DNA from: Oscillospiraceae bacterium
Lineage (GTDB): Bacteria > Bacillota > Clostridia > WRLR01
Direction of reading: 5' to 3'
Length of the DNA: 35,871 bases
Assembly: GCA_009777515.1 (NCBI GenBank)
Contig: WRLR01000033.1
Location: 1-35,871, forward strand
Shown: positions 15,142 to 22,975 of the stretch, piece by piece
How the letters are laid out: every line of letters starts with the position of its first letter
How positions within the stretch are numbered: position 1 is the stretch's first letter
Made by a program: the position numbers and the translations under genes
Notes under the pieces: model-generated
What the model saw: the letters and a program-made list of their open reading frames with translations, nothing else
What the model was told of the DNA's origin: nothing
Databases searched by the model: none

Positions 15142-15798
15142 TCAGATATCTGTGTTTTCAGTCCCGCCCCGCTTTTTCGGCTGTTCCGCCGCGCCGGAGT
15201 CTGTATAGTCCTTTAACCTGTCGATGTTCCCACGGAACGAAGATGAGCCGCCATTGGAACCGCTTTCGGTAGTACCACCGCTGGCGCCATAGGCGCCGCC
15301 ATCGGCGCCGCCATAGGTGTTCGCCTCGTCGGCCCCGCCGCGCTCGCCGCCGCGCTCCCAGTGTTCCCCGCGCTCGTCGCGCTCGTCGCGCTGGGGGCGG
15401 GCTCGGCTGAGCTTGCCCTCCAGCACCGTGCGGAAACTGTCCGCGAAACCGGGCGTCTGAGCGGCGCTTTCCTGTATGTCCAATGATGTGAGGGCAAGTT
15501 TTGTGAGAAGCGATATCTGCTTTTGTGACTTCGACGCCAAAAACACCTCGCCGCCGACCTTCACGACCAGCAACTGCGCGTCCGCGCCGACCGAAAGGGT
15601 GTCCACGATCTCGATGTGGCGGCTTTTCATCCGCCCGGAGGCGCGCTTTGCGATAAAGCGCGTCGCGACATAAGCTAAGAAAAGGATGCAAACAAAGACA
15701 ATAAGTATGAACAGGATTTCAAATATGCCGCCGCCCCATGCCGGGTCGCCGCCCCCAACAAGGGCGGCGGAAGACATCACCGCCGTGCTAGTTGACAA
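15142..15798 (-). CDS. fliO: Flagellar assembly protein FliO
   Basis: About 218 residues. A single strong membrane helix (IFEILFILIVFVCILFLAYVATRFIA, ~residues 25-50) is followed by the cytoplasmic FliO domain (HIEIVDTLSVGADAQLLVVKVGGEVFLASKSQKQISLL). A Gly/Glu/Arg-rich low-complexity tail ends ...RGGTENTDI. FliO helps assemble the FliP ring. The TTG at 15798, overlapping the cheY stop, is one possible start; the ATG at 15777 (MSSAALVGG) is equally plausible, and neither has a strong ribosome site. The tail is made of Gly-Gly-Ala-type repeats and is probably disordered. Confidence 0.9.
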   Translation of the reverse strand: MSTSTAVMSSAALVGGGDPAWGGGIFEILFILIVFVCILFLAYVATRFIAKRASGRMKSRHIEIVDTLSVGADAQLLVVKVGGEVFLASKSQKQISLLTKLALTSLDIQESAAQTPGFADSFRTVLEGKLSRARPQRDERDERGEHWERGGERGGADEANTYGGADGGAYGASGGTTESGSNGGSSSFRGNIDRLKDYTDSGAAEQPKKRGGTENTDI

Positions 15799-16165
15799 CT
15801 GTGTCGAAGAGGGCTTTGTTGACAGCGTCCACCACGCGATCCGTATGAAACGGCTTTACTACAAAGTCCATCGCGCCGGCTTTAATAGACTGTATGACCA
15901 TAGCCTGCTGCCCCATCGCCGAAACCATGACTATCCTCGCGTCGGGGTCGGTCTTCAATATTTCCTGCACCGCCTTGATGCCGTCCATTTCCGGCATGGT
16001 TATGTCCATGAGTACCAAATCGGGCCTCAGCCGCTTATACATGGCGCCGGCTTCGATGCCGTTTTCCGCTTCGCCCGCGATTTCGAACCCTTTTACCACA
16101 AGGATGTCGCGCAGCATCATGCGCATAAAAGCGGCGTCGTCGACAATCAATATCCTTTTGCCCAT
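15788..16165 (-). CDS. cheY: Chemotaxis response regulator CheY
   Basis: 125 residues, a single receiver domain. Landmarks: acidic pair in ILIVDDAAFMR, phospho-acceptor Asp in DLVLMDITMPEMDG, conserved Ser in IVMVSAMGQQ and Lys in FVVKPF. When phosphorylated it binds FliM and FliY in the motor switch. The start is set at the ATG at 16165 because GGAGGTG lies 13 nt upstream inside the longer open frame. It sits between fliY and fliO, the position usual in Gram-positive fla/che operons. Confidence 0.96.
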   Translation of the reverse strand: MGKRILIVDDAAFMRMMLRDILVVKGFEIAGEAENGIEAGAMYKRLRPDLVLMDITMPEMDGIKAVQEILKTDPDARIVMVSAMGQQAMVIQSIKAGAMDFVVKPFHTDRVVDAVNKALFDTVVN

Positions 16166-16269
16166 TTTTTTGTGTTCACCTCCGTTTGTGAAAATCACAC
16201 GGTATGGCTTGCGCGACTAAAAGCGCAAAGCGAAGCCTGTGCGATTCGTGCCGCGCGGCGCTTGCCGCC

Positions 16270-17691
16270 CTAAATGCGCTTCGAGGGGTGTATGATGTCG
16301 GTCACGCGGACCCCGAAGCTCTCGTCGATGACGACGACCTCGCCCTTGGCGATGTGCTTTCCGTTGACCAATATGTCCACGGGCTCGCCCGCCAGCTTGT
16401 CGAGTTCAATGATAGACCCCTGGCCGAACTCCAGTATCTCCCGGATCAGCTTGTGCGTCCTGCCCAGCTCGACGCTGACCTCCAGGTTTACGTCCATCAC
16501 CAGCCCGATGTTCTTTTTGTCGACGAGTATCGGCTCGTCCTCGAACGCCTGGAAGTTCGCGGGCTGAACGTTGACGTACGGGTACGGCTGCGCGTACTGC
16601 GGCGGCGGCCCTTGGCTGTACTGCGGCGGCGGAGCGTAGTAGGGCGGCGCCTGCTGCGGGTACGGCGGCGGCGGGTACTGCCCCGGCGGGAGCATCTGCG
16701 GCGGCATCTGCTGCTGCATTCCCGGCTGCTGCATGCCCGGCTGCTGCATCTGCGGCTGCTGCATCTGCGGCTGGCCGACGGCCACGGGCTCCGCCTCTTG
16801 CGGCATGTTTGATTTCATTAGGTTATTTATCATGTCTTTTGCGAACGGCAGCGGCAGTATCTGCATGATCATCGTGTCCAGTAGTTCTTCCACTATCATC
16901 TCGAAGGCGACGACGGCGACAACCTCGTCGGGGTCGATGTTGATCAGTTGGAGCAGGGTGCTCCCGTCGTTGATTTTCACGCTCAGCGCGTTCGGCGGGG
17001 ATATGTCGATTTTCTTTTCAAACACATTAGACAGCGACGTCGATGCGTTCCCGATCATCTGGTTCATCGCCTCGCTGATCGCCGACAGGTGCAGATCGGT
17101 CAGATCCCCCTGTATGCCGCTCCCGTCGCCGCCCATCATCAAATCGGTGATGACCATGACGTCCGACTCTTTGAGGACAAGCAGGTTCGATCCCAGCAGC
17201 CCCTCCGTGTACTCGACGCGCACGACGACCAGCGGCGCTTTATAGCTTTGCGCGATGTGCCTCAGTGTGCTGACGGTGACTTTCGGCGTCGTTATGTTGA
17301 CCTTGCGGCTCAGCAGCGAAAAAAGCGTCGTGGCGGAATTGCCCATGCTAATATTGCCGATTTCGCCGAGCGCGTCTATCTCTTCGCTGGAAAATTCGTC
17401 GCTCGGGTCCTCGCCAATAATGAACACCCTGTCGTCCAACTCGTCCGCGTCCCCATTTGCGCCCGCGCTTGCGCCAACGCTTGCGCTTACGCTCGCCTCG
17501 GGCGATTCGCCATCGCCCGCGCCCTCGCCTATCTCGGGTTCTTCAACCGCACTGGTATCCGCCCCCGGTTCCGACGGGGCTGCGGCCTGGTCGCCCGTAT
17601 CCGTCGGCTGGCCGCCGTCCGGCGCGGCGTCAGGCAGCGCCTGCCCGCTCAACAGAGCCTCTATTTCAGCCTGAGATAATAATTCCCCCAT
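16270..17691 (-). CDS. fliY: Flagellar motor switch phosphatase FliY
   Basis: 473 residues. The N-terminal peptide [17 protein letters not shown] resembles the CheY-P-binding tail of FliM. After an acidic/Ala-rich linker come two CheC-like phosphatase motifs ([19 protein letters not shown] and [16 protein letters not shown], each followed by a Pro). A ~90-residue Pro/Gln/Met/Tyr-rich segment leads to a C-terminal FliN/SpoA domain ([32 protein letters not shown]...). It builds the C-ring and dephosphorylates CheY-P. The length exceeds the ~380 of Bacillus FliY because of the two linkers. The ATG overlaps the fliM stop by one base and has a strong AAAGGAGG site. Confidence 0.95.
   Translation of the reverse strand: MGELLSQAEIEALLSGQALPDAAPDGGQPTDTGDQAAAPSEPGADTSAVEEPEIGEGAGDGESPEASVSASVGASAGANGDADELDDRVFIIGEDPSDEFSSEEIDALGEIGNISMGNSATTLFSLLSRKVNITTPKVTVSTLRHIAQSYKAPLVVVRVEYTEGLLGSNLLVLKESDVMVITDLMMGGDGSGIQGDLTDLHLSAISEAMNQMIGNASTSLSNVFEKKIDISPPNALSVKINDGSTLLQLINIDPDEVVAVVAFEMIVEELLDTMIMQILPLPFAKDMINNLMKSNMPQEAEPVAVGQPQMQQPQMQQPGMQQPGMQQQMPPQMLPPGQYPPPPYPQQAPPYYAPPPQYSQGPPPQYAQPYPYVNVQPANFQAFEDEPILVDKKNIGLVMDVNLEVSVELGRTHKLIREILEFGQGSIIELDKLAGEPVDILVNGKHIAKGEVVVIDESFGVRVTDIIHPSKRI
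16720..16764 (-). repeat. 15-bp repeats in fliY Pro/Gln linker
   Basis: Three consecutive units of GCTGCTGCAT plus five variable bases, encoding PQMQQ or PGMQQ in the minus-strand fliY frame. The surrounding linker (about 16,570-16,800) continues as degenerate Pro/Gln/Tyr sequence. Confidence 0.75.
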
Positions 17692-18677
17692 CAGCCTTCC
17701 TCCTTTAAGTGTACCTGGGTCACCTTCAGCGCGGCCTTTTTGCGCATCACTCCGGGCCTCGCCTTAAACTTGCGCAGCTCCCCGACATAGACGTCGACTT
17801 CCTCGCATACGCCGCGATCCAGCGGCAGCACGTCGCCCACGGAGAGTTCGAGGAGCTCGGCGACCGTTATATTGGATGAGCCGAGGACGCCTCTTACAGG
17901 GATGTATGTGTTCTCCAGCTTGTGCTCGAGCATCTCCTTCGCGTTCGCAATCGGCTCTTTTTCGATCAAAGAGTACCAGTACTTGGTCGTAAGCCTCGAC
18001 ATGATGGGCTCGACCACCATATACGGGATGCAGATGTTCATCATGCCTTCCGCTTCGGAAACTTTTATGTTAAAAGTGACAAGCGCGACCATTTCATTGG
18101 GCGAAATGATCTGCGCGAACTGCGGGTTCGTCTCCGTCTTTTCCAGGCGGGGCGTGATTTCGATGACATTCTCCCACGCGGTGCGGTAATGGCTGAGAAG
18201 GTGCGCAATCGTGCGCTCAAGCAGCGCGCTCTCTATTTCGGTAAACTCACGTATCTCCTGCATCATCGCCCCGCGCCCGCCCAGTATGCGGTCGATGCAA
18301 CAAAAGGCGATGGTCGGCGACATTTCCAGAATAACCGAGCCGGACAGCGGCGAAAAGTCGATGATGGCCATTACGTCCGGATTGGTGAGCGAGTTGCTGA
18401 AGTCCCCATAGGGCAGCGCGTCCACGGCTATGACGTCCACCCTGACCAGCGTGCGCAAATAGGCGGTCAAATAGTTGGTCACTAGCCGCGCGTAGTTGTC
18501 ATGTATGATATTCAGCGTTTTAAGCTGATCCTTGGCAAATTTACTGGGGCGCTTAAAATCGAAGACCTTGACCTTTTTGTCAGAGGCCCCGTCTTCCAAA
18601 TTGTCCGTTTCCGGCCCGCCCTCAGTCAATTGTCGCAATATATCGTCTATTTCGCTTTGTGATAAGATGTCGCCCAT
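17691..18677 (-). CDS. fliM: Flagellar motor switch protein FliM
   Basis: 328 residues, normal for FliM. The N-terminal [17 protein letters not shown] is the conserved CheY-P-binding segment. The middle CheC-like domain ([29 protein letters not shown]) lacks phosphatase residues, as expected, and the C-terminus is the SpoA domain. It forms the C-ring with FliG and FliY and sets rotation direction. I use the ATG at 18677, which gives the usual N-terminus; a GTG at 18686 would add three residues. No strong ribosome site is visible for either. Confidence 0.95.
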   Translation of the reverse strand: MGDILSQSEIDDILRQLTEGGPETDNLEDGASDKKVKVFDFKRPSKFAKDQLKTLNIIHDNYARLVTNYLTAYLRTLVRVDVIAVDALPYGDFSNSLTNPDVMAIIDFSPLSGSVILEMSPTIAFCCIDRILGGRGAMMQEIREFTEIESALLERTIAHLLSHYRTAWENVIEITPRLEKTETNPQFAQIISPNEMVALVTFNIKVSEAEGMMNICIPYMVVEPIMSRLTTKYWYSLIEKEPIANAKEMLEHKLENTYIPVRGVLGSSNITVAELLELSVGDVLPLDRGVCEEVDVYVGELRKFKARPGVMRKKAALKVTQVHLKEEG

Positions 18678-18748
18678 AAACGTCACGTCGAGCGTAAGAC
18701 TCGGTGTCCACCTCCCGTCAATAAGCTAAGTTATTGCCTTTTTAATCG

Positions 18749-19300
18749 CTATTGATAATTCCAGGCGGAGAATACAACGTCGTAAATGACTTCTTTGACT
18801 TTCCTGCGGTCCTTTTCACCGGAAATGGTCGTGAGCAGGAACTCGTTGAGCTCCTGTTTCAACTCGTCCTTCACCCGCGCCTTTGTCTCGAAACGGCTGA
18901 ATTCGTCGACGTCCATAGCCATAAAATACGTCGTGACTATCTCTTGCAGGTTGGCCTTGTTGAGGTTCATTTTGGCCTGGACGTCTTTTATGCCGTCGAT
19001 CTTGACATAATATTTAACAGACATCTCGACCAGCGCGTACGACGGCTTTGACGGATCGGACGTCATCAGGTTGATCGGCTGCCCGGACTCCAGCAGCGCG
19101 ATCGTCGCGAGGCTCGCCTCGTCGGGCGGCTCTCCCGCCAGCACATACGGCTCATTGTCCCTGCCCGTGTACGCGCCTTCGGCGGCAAGGGCGGGCCCGT
19201 TGATCCCCACGAGCATGATAAAAGTGACCAGGGCAGCGATTATCAATGTCAGGAATGCGATTATGACCAAAAATATCAAGAAACTGCTCTTTTTTTCCAA
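18749..19300 (-). CDS. fliL: Flagellar basal-body-associated protein FliL
   Basis: 183 residues: a short basic N-terminus, one membrane helix (FLIFLVIIAFLTLIIAALVTFIMLV), then an extracytoplasmic FliL domain ending in the typical LNEFLLTTISGEKDRRKVKEVIYDVVFSAWNYQ. FliL surrounds stator units and supports torque. The start is a TTG at 19300 behind GGGAG; there is no closer ATG. The genes motA and motB, which often lie just upstream of fliL in Clostridia, are absent: only 79 AT-rich bases separate it from flbD. Confidence 0.94.
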   Translation of the reverse strand: MEKKSSFLIFLVIIAFLTLIIAALVTFIMLVGINGPALAAEGAYTGRDNEPYVLAGEPPDEASLATIALLESGQPINLMTSDPSKPSYALVEMSVKYYVKIDGIKDVQAKMNLNKANLQEIVTTYFMAMDVDEFSRFETKARVKDELKQELNEFLLTTISGEKDRRKVKEVIYDVVFSAWNYQ

Positions 19301-19379
19301 GGCTCCCTGTCCCCCTTGTATGTATGTATAAAAGTGTATTATGTTATTCCCTAATATACCCGAAAAAGTGGGGAAATTA

Positions 19380-19577
19380 TCATCCGATTTTCGCGAAGCG
19401 CTTTATTTTGCCGCGAAACTCTATGATCCTTTCGACGACCTCCCCGGCGGGCTCCGACACGATGAATTTTTTGCCGTTGAGCATTGTGATCACGGTGTCG
19501 GGCGTAGCCTCCACGGTTTCGATCATGTCGGCGTTGAGGTAGTATTCTTGTTTGTTGAGCCTGGACAGTTTAATCAT
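19380..19577 (-). CDS. swrD: FlbD/SwrD family flagellar protein
   Basis: 65 residues: MIKLSRLNKQEYYLNADMIETVEATPDTVITMLNGKKFIVSEPAGEVVERIIEFRGKIKRF. This is the FlbD/YlzI (SwrD) family, small soluble proteins encoded after flgE in Gram-positive fla operons and linked in Bacillus to motor power. The start at 19577 is chosen for AAGGAA upstream and the family's MI-x-L-(S/T)-R-L-N N-terminus; the longer frame to 19625 reads into a hairpin repeat. Confidence 0.93.
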   Translation of the reverse strand: MIKLSRLNKQEYYLNADMIETVEATPDTVITMLNGKKFIVSEPAGEVVERIIEFRGKIKRFAKIG

Positions 19578-19608
19578 GTGTTTCCTTATTAAAATTCGCA
19601 AATCGGCG

Positions 19609-19737
19609 CGATGAGGACATCGCACCCTACGAACACATAGGCGCCCGTAGGGCGCGGCGCCCCATATAGGTCGAAAACTGTACGCCCCTATGGGCGCCTA
19701 TGCATCCATCCGGAGGGGCGACCGTCCCCGGTCGCCC
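19609..19737. repeat. Cluster of palindromic repeats between flgE and flbD
   Basis: Three elements fill the 187-bp gap. First, a 22-bp copy (19609-19630) of the repeat found at the flhB 3' end, with one mismatch. Second, CATAGGCGCC (19636-19645) and GGCGCCTATG (19693-19702), the core of a longer imperfect inverted repeat. Third, a perfect hairpin GGGCGACCG/CGGTCGCCC (19716-19724 and 19729-19737) with a 4-nt loop. None is followed by a T-run, so they look like REP/MITE-like intergenic repeats rather than terminators. Confidence 0.85.
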
Positions 19738-19764
19738 GCTTTCTATAAACCTACGATCCTACGA

Positions 19765-21099
19765 TTAGCGCTTCAGGTTTACCAGTTCCATTAACATTTC
19801 GTCCGATGTCGTGATGATGCGCGTGTTCGCCTGGAAGCCGCGCTGCGTCACTATCATGTCTGAGAACTCGCGCGACAGATCGACGTTCGACATTTCCAGC
19901 GTGCCCGGCGCCAACTGCCCGGAGCCGCCGTACGTCGGCATCACGCCCCTAGTGAAGGCGCCGGAGTTCGTCGTCTGCGAGAACAGGTTGTCGCCTTCTT
20001 TGAGCAAGCCGCCCGGGTTGTCGAACATGGCGAGCGCTATCTGCGCGAGGGGCTTCATCTGCCCATTGCTGTAGACCGCGCTGATGACCCCGTCAGAGCC
20101 TATGCTGAACGTCTCGAACGTGCCTGTCGTATAGCCGTCGACGCGCGACGCCTTTACATTGCTCTGCGATGCATACTGCGTCATGTTCGAAAAGTCGATC
20201 TGGAACGTGAGCTGGCTCGCGATGGACGGGTCGGTCGGCAATATCACCAAGTCCTGGGGCCCTGTCGGGGTGACGATCACGCCGTTCGATATGGAGCTGC
20301 CCGCGTTGTTGCCTATGCCGAACTCCACTGTCCCCGTCATGCCCGAAACCAGATCGTACGTGTCGCCCGCCAGCACCTCGTACGTCCATTCGCGCGTCCT
20401 GTCAGAGCCGGACGTGGTCGGCGGCTGCGCCGTGAACTCTATCGTGATGTCATGCCTGTTCCCGATTTCGTCATAGACGACGAACGGAACTTTGAACGTT
20501 GTGCCGTCCTCGACGTCCGCGTCGAGGTTGCCCGTGAGCTGTGCGAACGTCGTCTCCGACGGCGCGATGATGCGCTTGTTCCCGTTGTGGGTATCGCTGT
20601 AGATGTTGATTTCTTCCAGCGGCTGCTCCGTGTCGAATGTGTACCTGCCCGTGGACGGGTCGTATGTGTAGTTTTGCCAGCCCATCACGTTCATGCCGGA
20701 CGGCGTCACGAGGTTGCCGACGGCGTCCAGCGTGAAGTTGCCGGCGCGGGTGAACTTGTACGTGTCGAACATGCCGCCGCGCACGATGAAGAACCCTTCG
20801 CCGTCGATGGCGATGTCGGTCGGGTTGTCCGTGCGCTGCACGCTGCCGCGCATCATCAGGTTGTCTATCGCGTAGACATTGGCGCCCAGCCCGATCTGCA
20901 TCGGGTTCGTGCCGCCGCGCCCTGTGTCCAGGTTCGGCGCGCTGGCGCCCCGGCTGAGCTGGCTGAACACGTCGCTGAACACGACGCGCCCCGATTTGAA
21001 GCCTACAGTATTTACATTCGCTATATTGTTGCCTATGACGTCCATCCTGGTCTGGTGGACGCGTAACCCCGAGACGCCGGAGTACATGGATCTCATCAT
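19765..21099 (-). CDS. flgE: Flagellar hook protein FlgE
   Basis: 444 residues. The N-terminus MMRSMYSGVSGLRVHQTRMDVIGNNIANVNTVGFKSGRVVFSDVF is the conserved rod/hook signature. The C-terminus SGQLAPGTLEMSNVDLSREFSDMIVTQRGFQANTRIITTSDEMLMELVNLKR is the matching coiled-coil segment. The middle is the variable hook surface domain with Thr/Gly/Asn-rich beta structure. The ATG has a strong AGGAGG site. It is exported and polymerises into the hook, with FlgD as cap and FliK as ruler. Confidence 0.96.
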   Translation of the reverse strand: MMRSMYSGVSGLRVHQTRMDVIGNNIANVNTVGFKSGRVVFSDVFSQLSRGASAPNLDTGRGGTNPMQIGLGANVYAIDNLMMRGSVQRTDNPTDIAIDGEGFFIVRGGMFDTYKFTRAGNFTLDAVGNLVTPSGMNVMGWQNYTYDPSTGRYTFDTEQPLEEINIYSDTHNGNKRIIAPSETTFAQLTGNLDADVEDGTTFKVPFVVYDEIGNRHDITIEFTAQPPTTSGSDRTREWTYEVLAGDTYDLVSGMTGTVEFGIGNNAGSSISNGVIVTPTGPQDLVILPTDPSIASQLTFQIDFSNMTQYASQSNVKASRVDGYTTGTFETFSIGSDGVISAVYSNGQMKPLAQIALAMFDNPGGLLKEGDNLFSQTTNSGAFTRGVMPTYGGSGQLAPGTLEMSNVDLSREFSDMIVTQRGFQANTRIITTSDEMLMELVNLKR

Positions 21100-21246
21100 A
21101 ACTATGACCTCCTAGGTTGTGGGCGCGGCCCTGCGCCTTGCGGCGGGCTGCGCCTGTACGGCGTTGTTTTGCACAAAGTGTCCGCGCCATCTGTCGATCC
21201 GGCGCGGGTGGCCTCCCTCGGTGGGTCCGGCCAATGATAATTTTAT

Positions 21247-21684
21247 TTATGCAAACACAGCTCCGTCGATGTTAGTAAATATGTTTTGTTGCATATCGCC
21301 CTCGCCCACGGCGGTGATGACCGTCATCGATTTTGTGTTCGCCACAATCGCCAGGCCGTCGATCATTACCAGGGCGTCCCTGACGCCTTTGTTACCGGCT
21401 TTTGCCAGCGCGCCTGCGATTTTTTCCCTCTGCGCGCCGGACAGTTGTATGTTGCGGTCGTGCAGCCTTGCTTCGGCGTGCTTGGAAATTTTCAACTCGG
21501 GCGTACCGTTTTTATGGGAAGCTTGGTCGAGAATTTTTGCGAAACCATTTTCTGTGCCGCCGCTGTTGATGCGGGCCGGCTGCCTATTGGGCCGACCGGG
21601 TGTTTGCTGTATTGGCGCGGCGACGCGGGCCATGCCCATGGCTGCGGCGTTTATCTGCGCGCGCCCGTCATTATGCACCGTCAT
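21247..21684 (-). CDS. Flagellar operon protein, TIGR02530 type
   Basis: 145 residues with the recognisable C-terminal core: ISKHAEARLHDRNIQLSGAQREKIAGALAKAGNKGVRDALVMIDGLAIVANTKSMTVITAVGEGDMQQNIFTNIDGAVF. Genes of this type sit between flgD and flgE in many Gram-positive operons; the exact role is unknown. I start it at ATG 21684 (MTVHNDGRAQIN) because GGAGG lies 8 nt upstream within the end of flgD, giving a 14-nt overlap; an ATG at 21711 would extend it by nine residues. Translational coupling to flgD is likely. Confidence 0.9.
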   Translation of the reverse strand: MTVHNDGRAQINAAAMGMARVAAPIQQTPGRPNRQPARINSGGTENGFAKILDQASHKNGTPELKISKHAEARLHDRNIQLSGAQREKIAGALAKAGNKGVRDALVMIDGLAIVANTKSMTVITAVGEGDMQQNIFTNIDGAVFA

Positions 21685-22861
21685 CGCTATAGCCTCCAAA
21701 TTCGTCGCCATTGGGCGCTTCCACGTCGCCGGGGCTGTCGTCCGGGCTGTTGGCCGGGACGCCGTCCGAGCCAGGCCCGTCTGCCGGGGCTCCTTCTGCC
21801 GGGGCTTCTTCTACCGGGGCTCCATCCATGACGCTGTCTGCCGCCCCGTCTGCCATCCCGTCCGTCATGCCGTCCTCTGCGACTGCTGCGCCCTCAGCTT
21901 CAGACGCGCCGTCTGCAACTTCCGTCGCTTCCGTATCATCCGCCGCACCTGCCGCTTCCGCCACGCCAGGAACCGCTTCTGCCGCCGCTGCTGCCGCCGC
22001 CGTTTTGTGTATCGCGGCCACGCTCGCCACAGGGACCGCCACGTCGTCGAGCACAGCCTTCACCGTGCCGAACACCGGGTCGATTTCATAGCTGCGCAGC
22101 GTCGCGCCCATTGGTACCCGCATGCCGTTGCCGTCCGTTATGAAAATTTCGATATGCCGGTCGGCCGGGTTCTCTATGGCCTCTATGCCTTCCAGATACT
22201 CCCTTATCTCGTTCCTATCCTCAATAATCGTGCCGTTCTTGTTGATTCCTGCGATTTGCACATTCGCGCCGTTCAACATGGCGTAGTCTTCGTAAGCGCC
22301 CTTGATCAGCGATACGACATCCCCGCTCACGCCGACGATCTCGCCCGTCGTCAGGTCGAACACTGCGCCCTTCACATTGTAGCCGATGAGTCCCGTATAC
22401 GCCGACAGCGTCGAGTTGAGCGGGTTGAAGCCATCCGAAACATTGTAGACGCTATCGATGGGCACTTCCCTGCCGCCGACGACGACAAATGTCTTGGAGC
22501 CGCTCATGACTACGCTCTCCACATGGCCCTCGACCCATTGGGCCTGCCCCGTGACACTGTCCGCCACCATGGCCGACACGTATTTGCCAATCATCGAAAA
22601 GCCCTTCATCGCTGTGTTGCTCGCGTTCATGGCCTGCATCTGCTCCAGCGCCGAGAACTGCGCCATCTGTGCGATAAATTCCTTGTCGTCGACAGGGTTC
22701 AGCGGATCCTGGTACCTGAGCTGCAGAACCAGCAGGTTCAAAAAGTCCTGCTTGCCCATCTCGCCAGTGTTGCGTTGGTTGGCCTCCGCTATGCCCTTGT
22801 CGATGATCTGCTGGACAAAAGCGTTGTTGTCGATATAACCAACTGCCATATCAAACGCCAT
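21671..22861 (-). CDS. flgD: Hook-capping protein FlgD with long acidic tail
   Basis: 396 residues. The conserved N-terminal FlgD signature is present: GEMGKQDFLNLLVLQLRYQDPLNPVDDKEFIAQMAQFSALEQM. A beta-rich middle follows (WVEGHVESVVMSGSKTFVVVGGREVPIDSVYNV...). The last ~110 residues are an Ala/Glu/Asp/Gly/Pro-rich tail starting with a run of seven alanines, not part of typical FlgD. FlgD caps the growing hook and is a type III export substrate. The start ATG at 22861 lacks an obvious ribosome site. Confidence 0.94.
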   Translation of the reverse strand: MAFDMAVGYIDNNAFVQQIIDKGIAEANQRNTGEMGKQDFLNLLVLQLRYQDPLNPVDDKEFIAQMAQFSALEQMQAMNASNTAMKGFSMIGKYVSAMVADSVTGQAQWVEGHVESVVMSGSKTFVVVGGREVPIDSVYNVSDGFNPLNSTLSAYTGLIGYNVKGAVFDLTTGEIVGVSGDVVSLIKGAYEDYAMLNGANVQIAGINKNGTIIEDRNEIREYLEGIEAIENPADRHIEIFITDGNGMRVPMGATLRSYEIDPVFGTVKAVLDDVAVPVASVAAIHKTAAAAAAAEAVPGVAEAAGAADDTEATEVADGASEAEGAAVAEDGMTDGMADGAADSVMDGAPVEEAPAEGAPADGPGSDGVPANSPDDSPGDVEAPNGDEFGGYSDDGA

Positions 22862-22975
22862 TCACAGACTGCGTACACATTGCACATATAAATGAATGGC
22901 GTCGCGCCACAGCCCTGCCCTTTCTATTTATTTTCACGCTTTCACCTCTATTTTGCTTGCTCCTCTATATTTCCG

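Noticed and set aside
21119..22891. A 590-codon plus-strand open frame opposite flgD
   Set aside because: It overlaps FlgD and the TIGR02530-type gene, is Cys/Arg/His-rich without motifs, and is explained by the absence of stops in GC-rich antisense.
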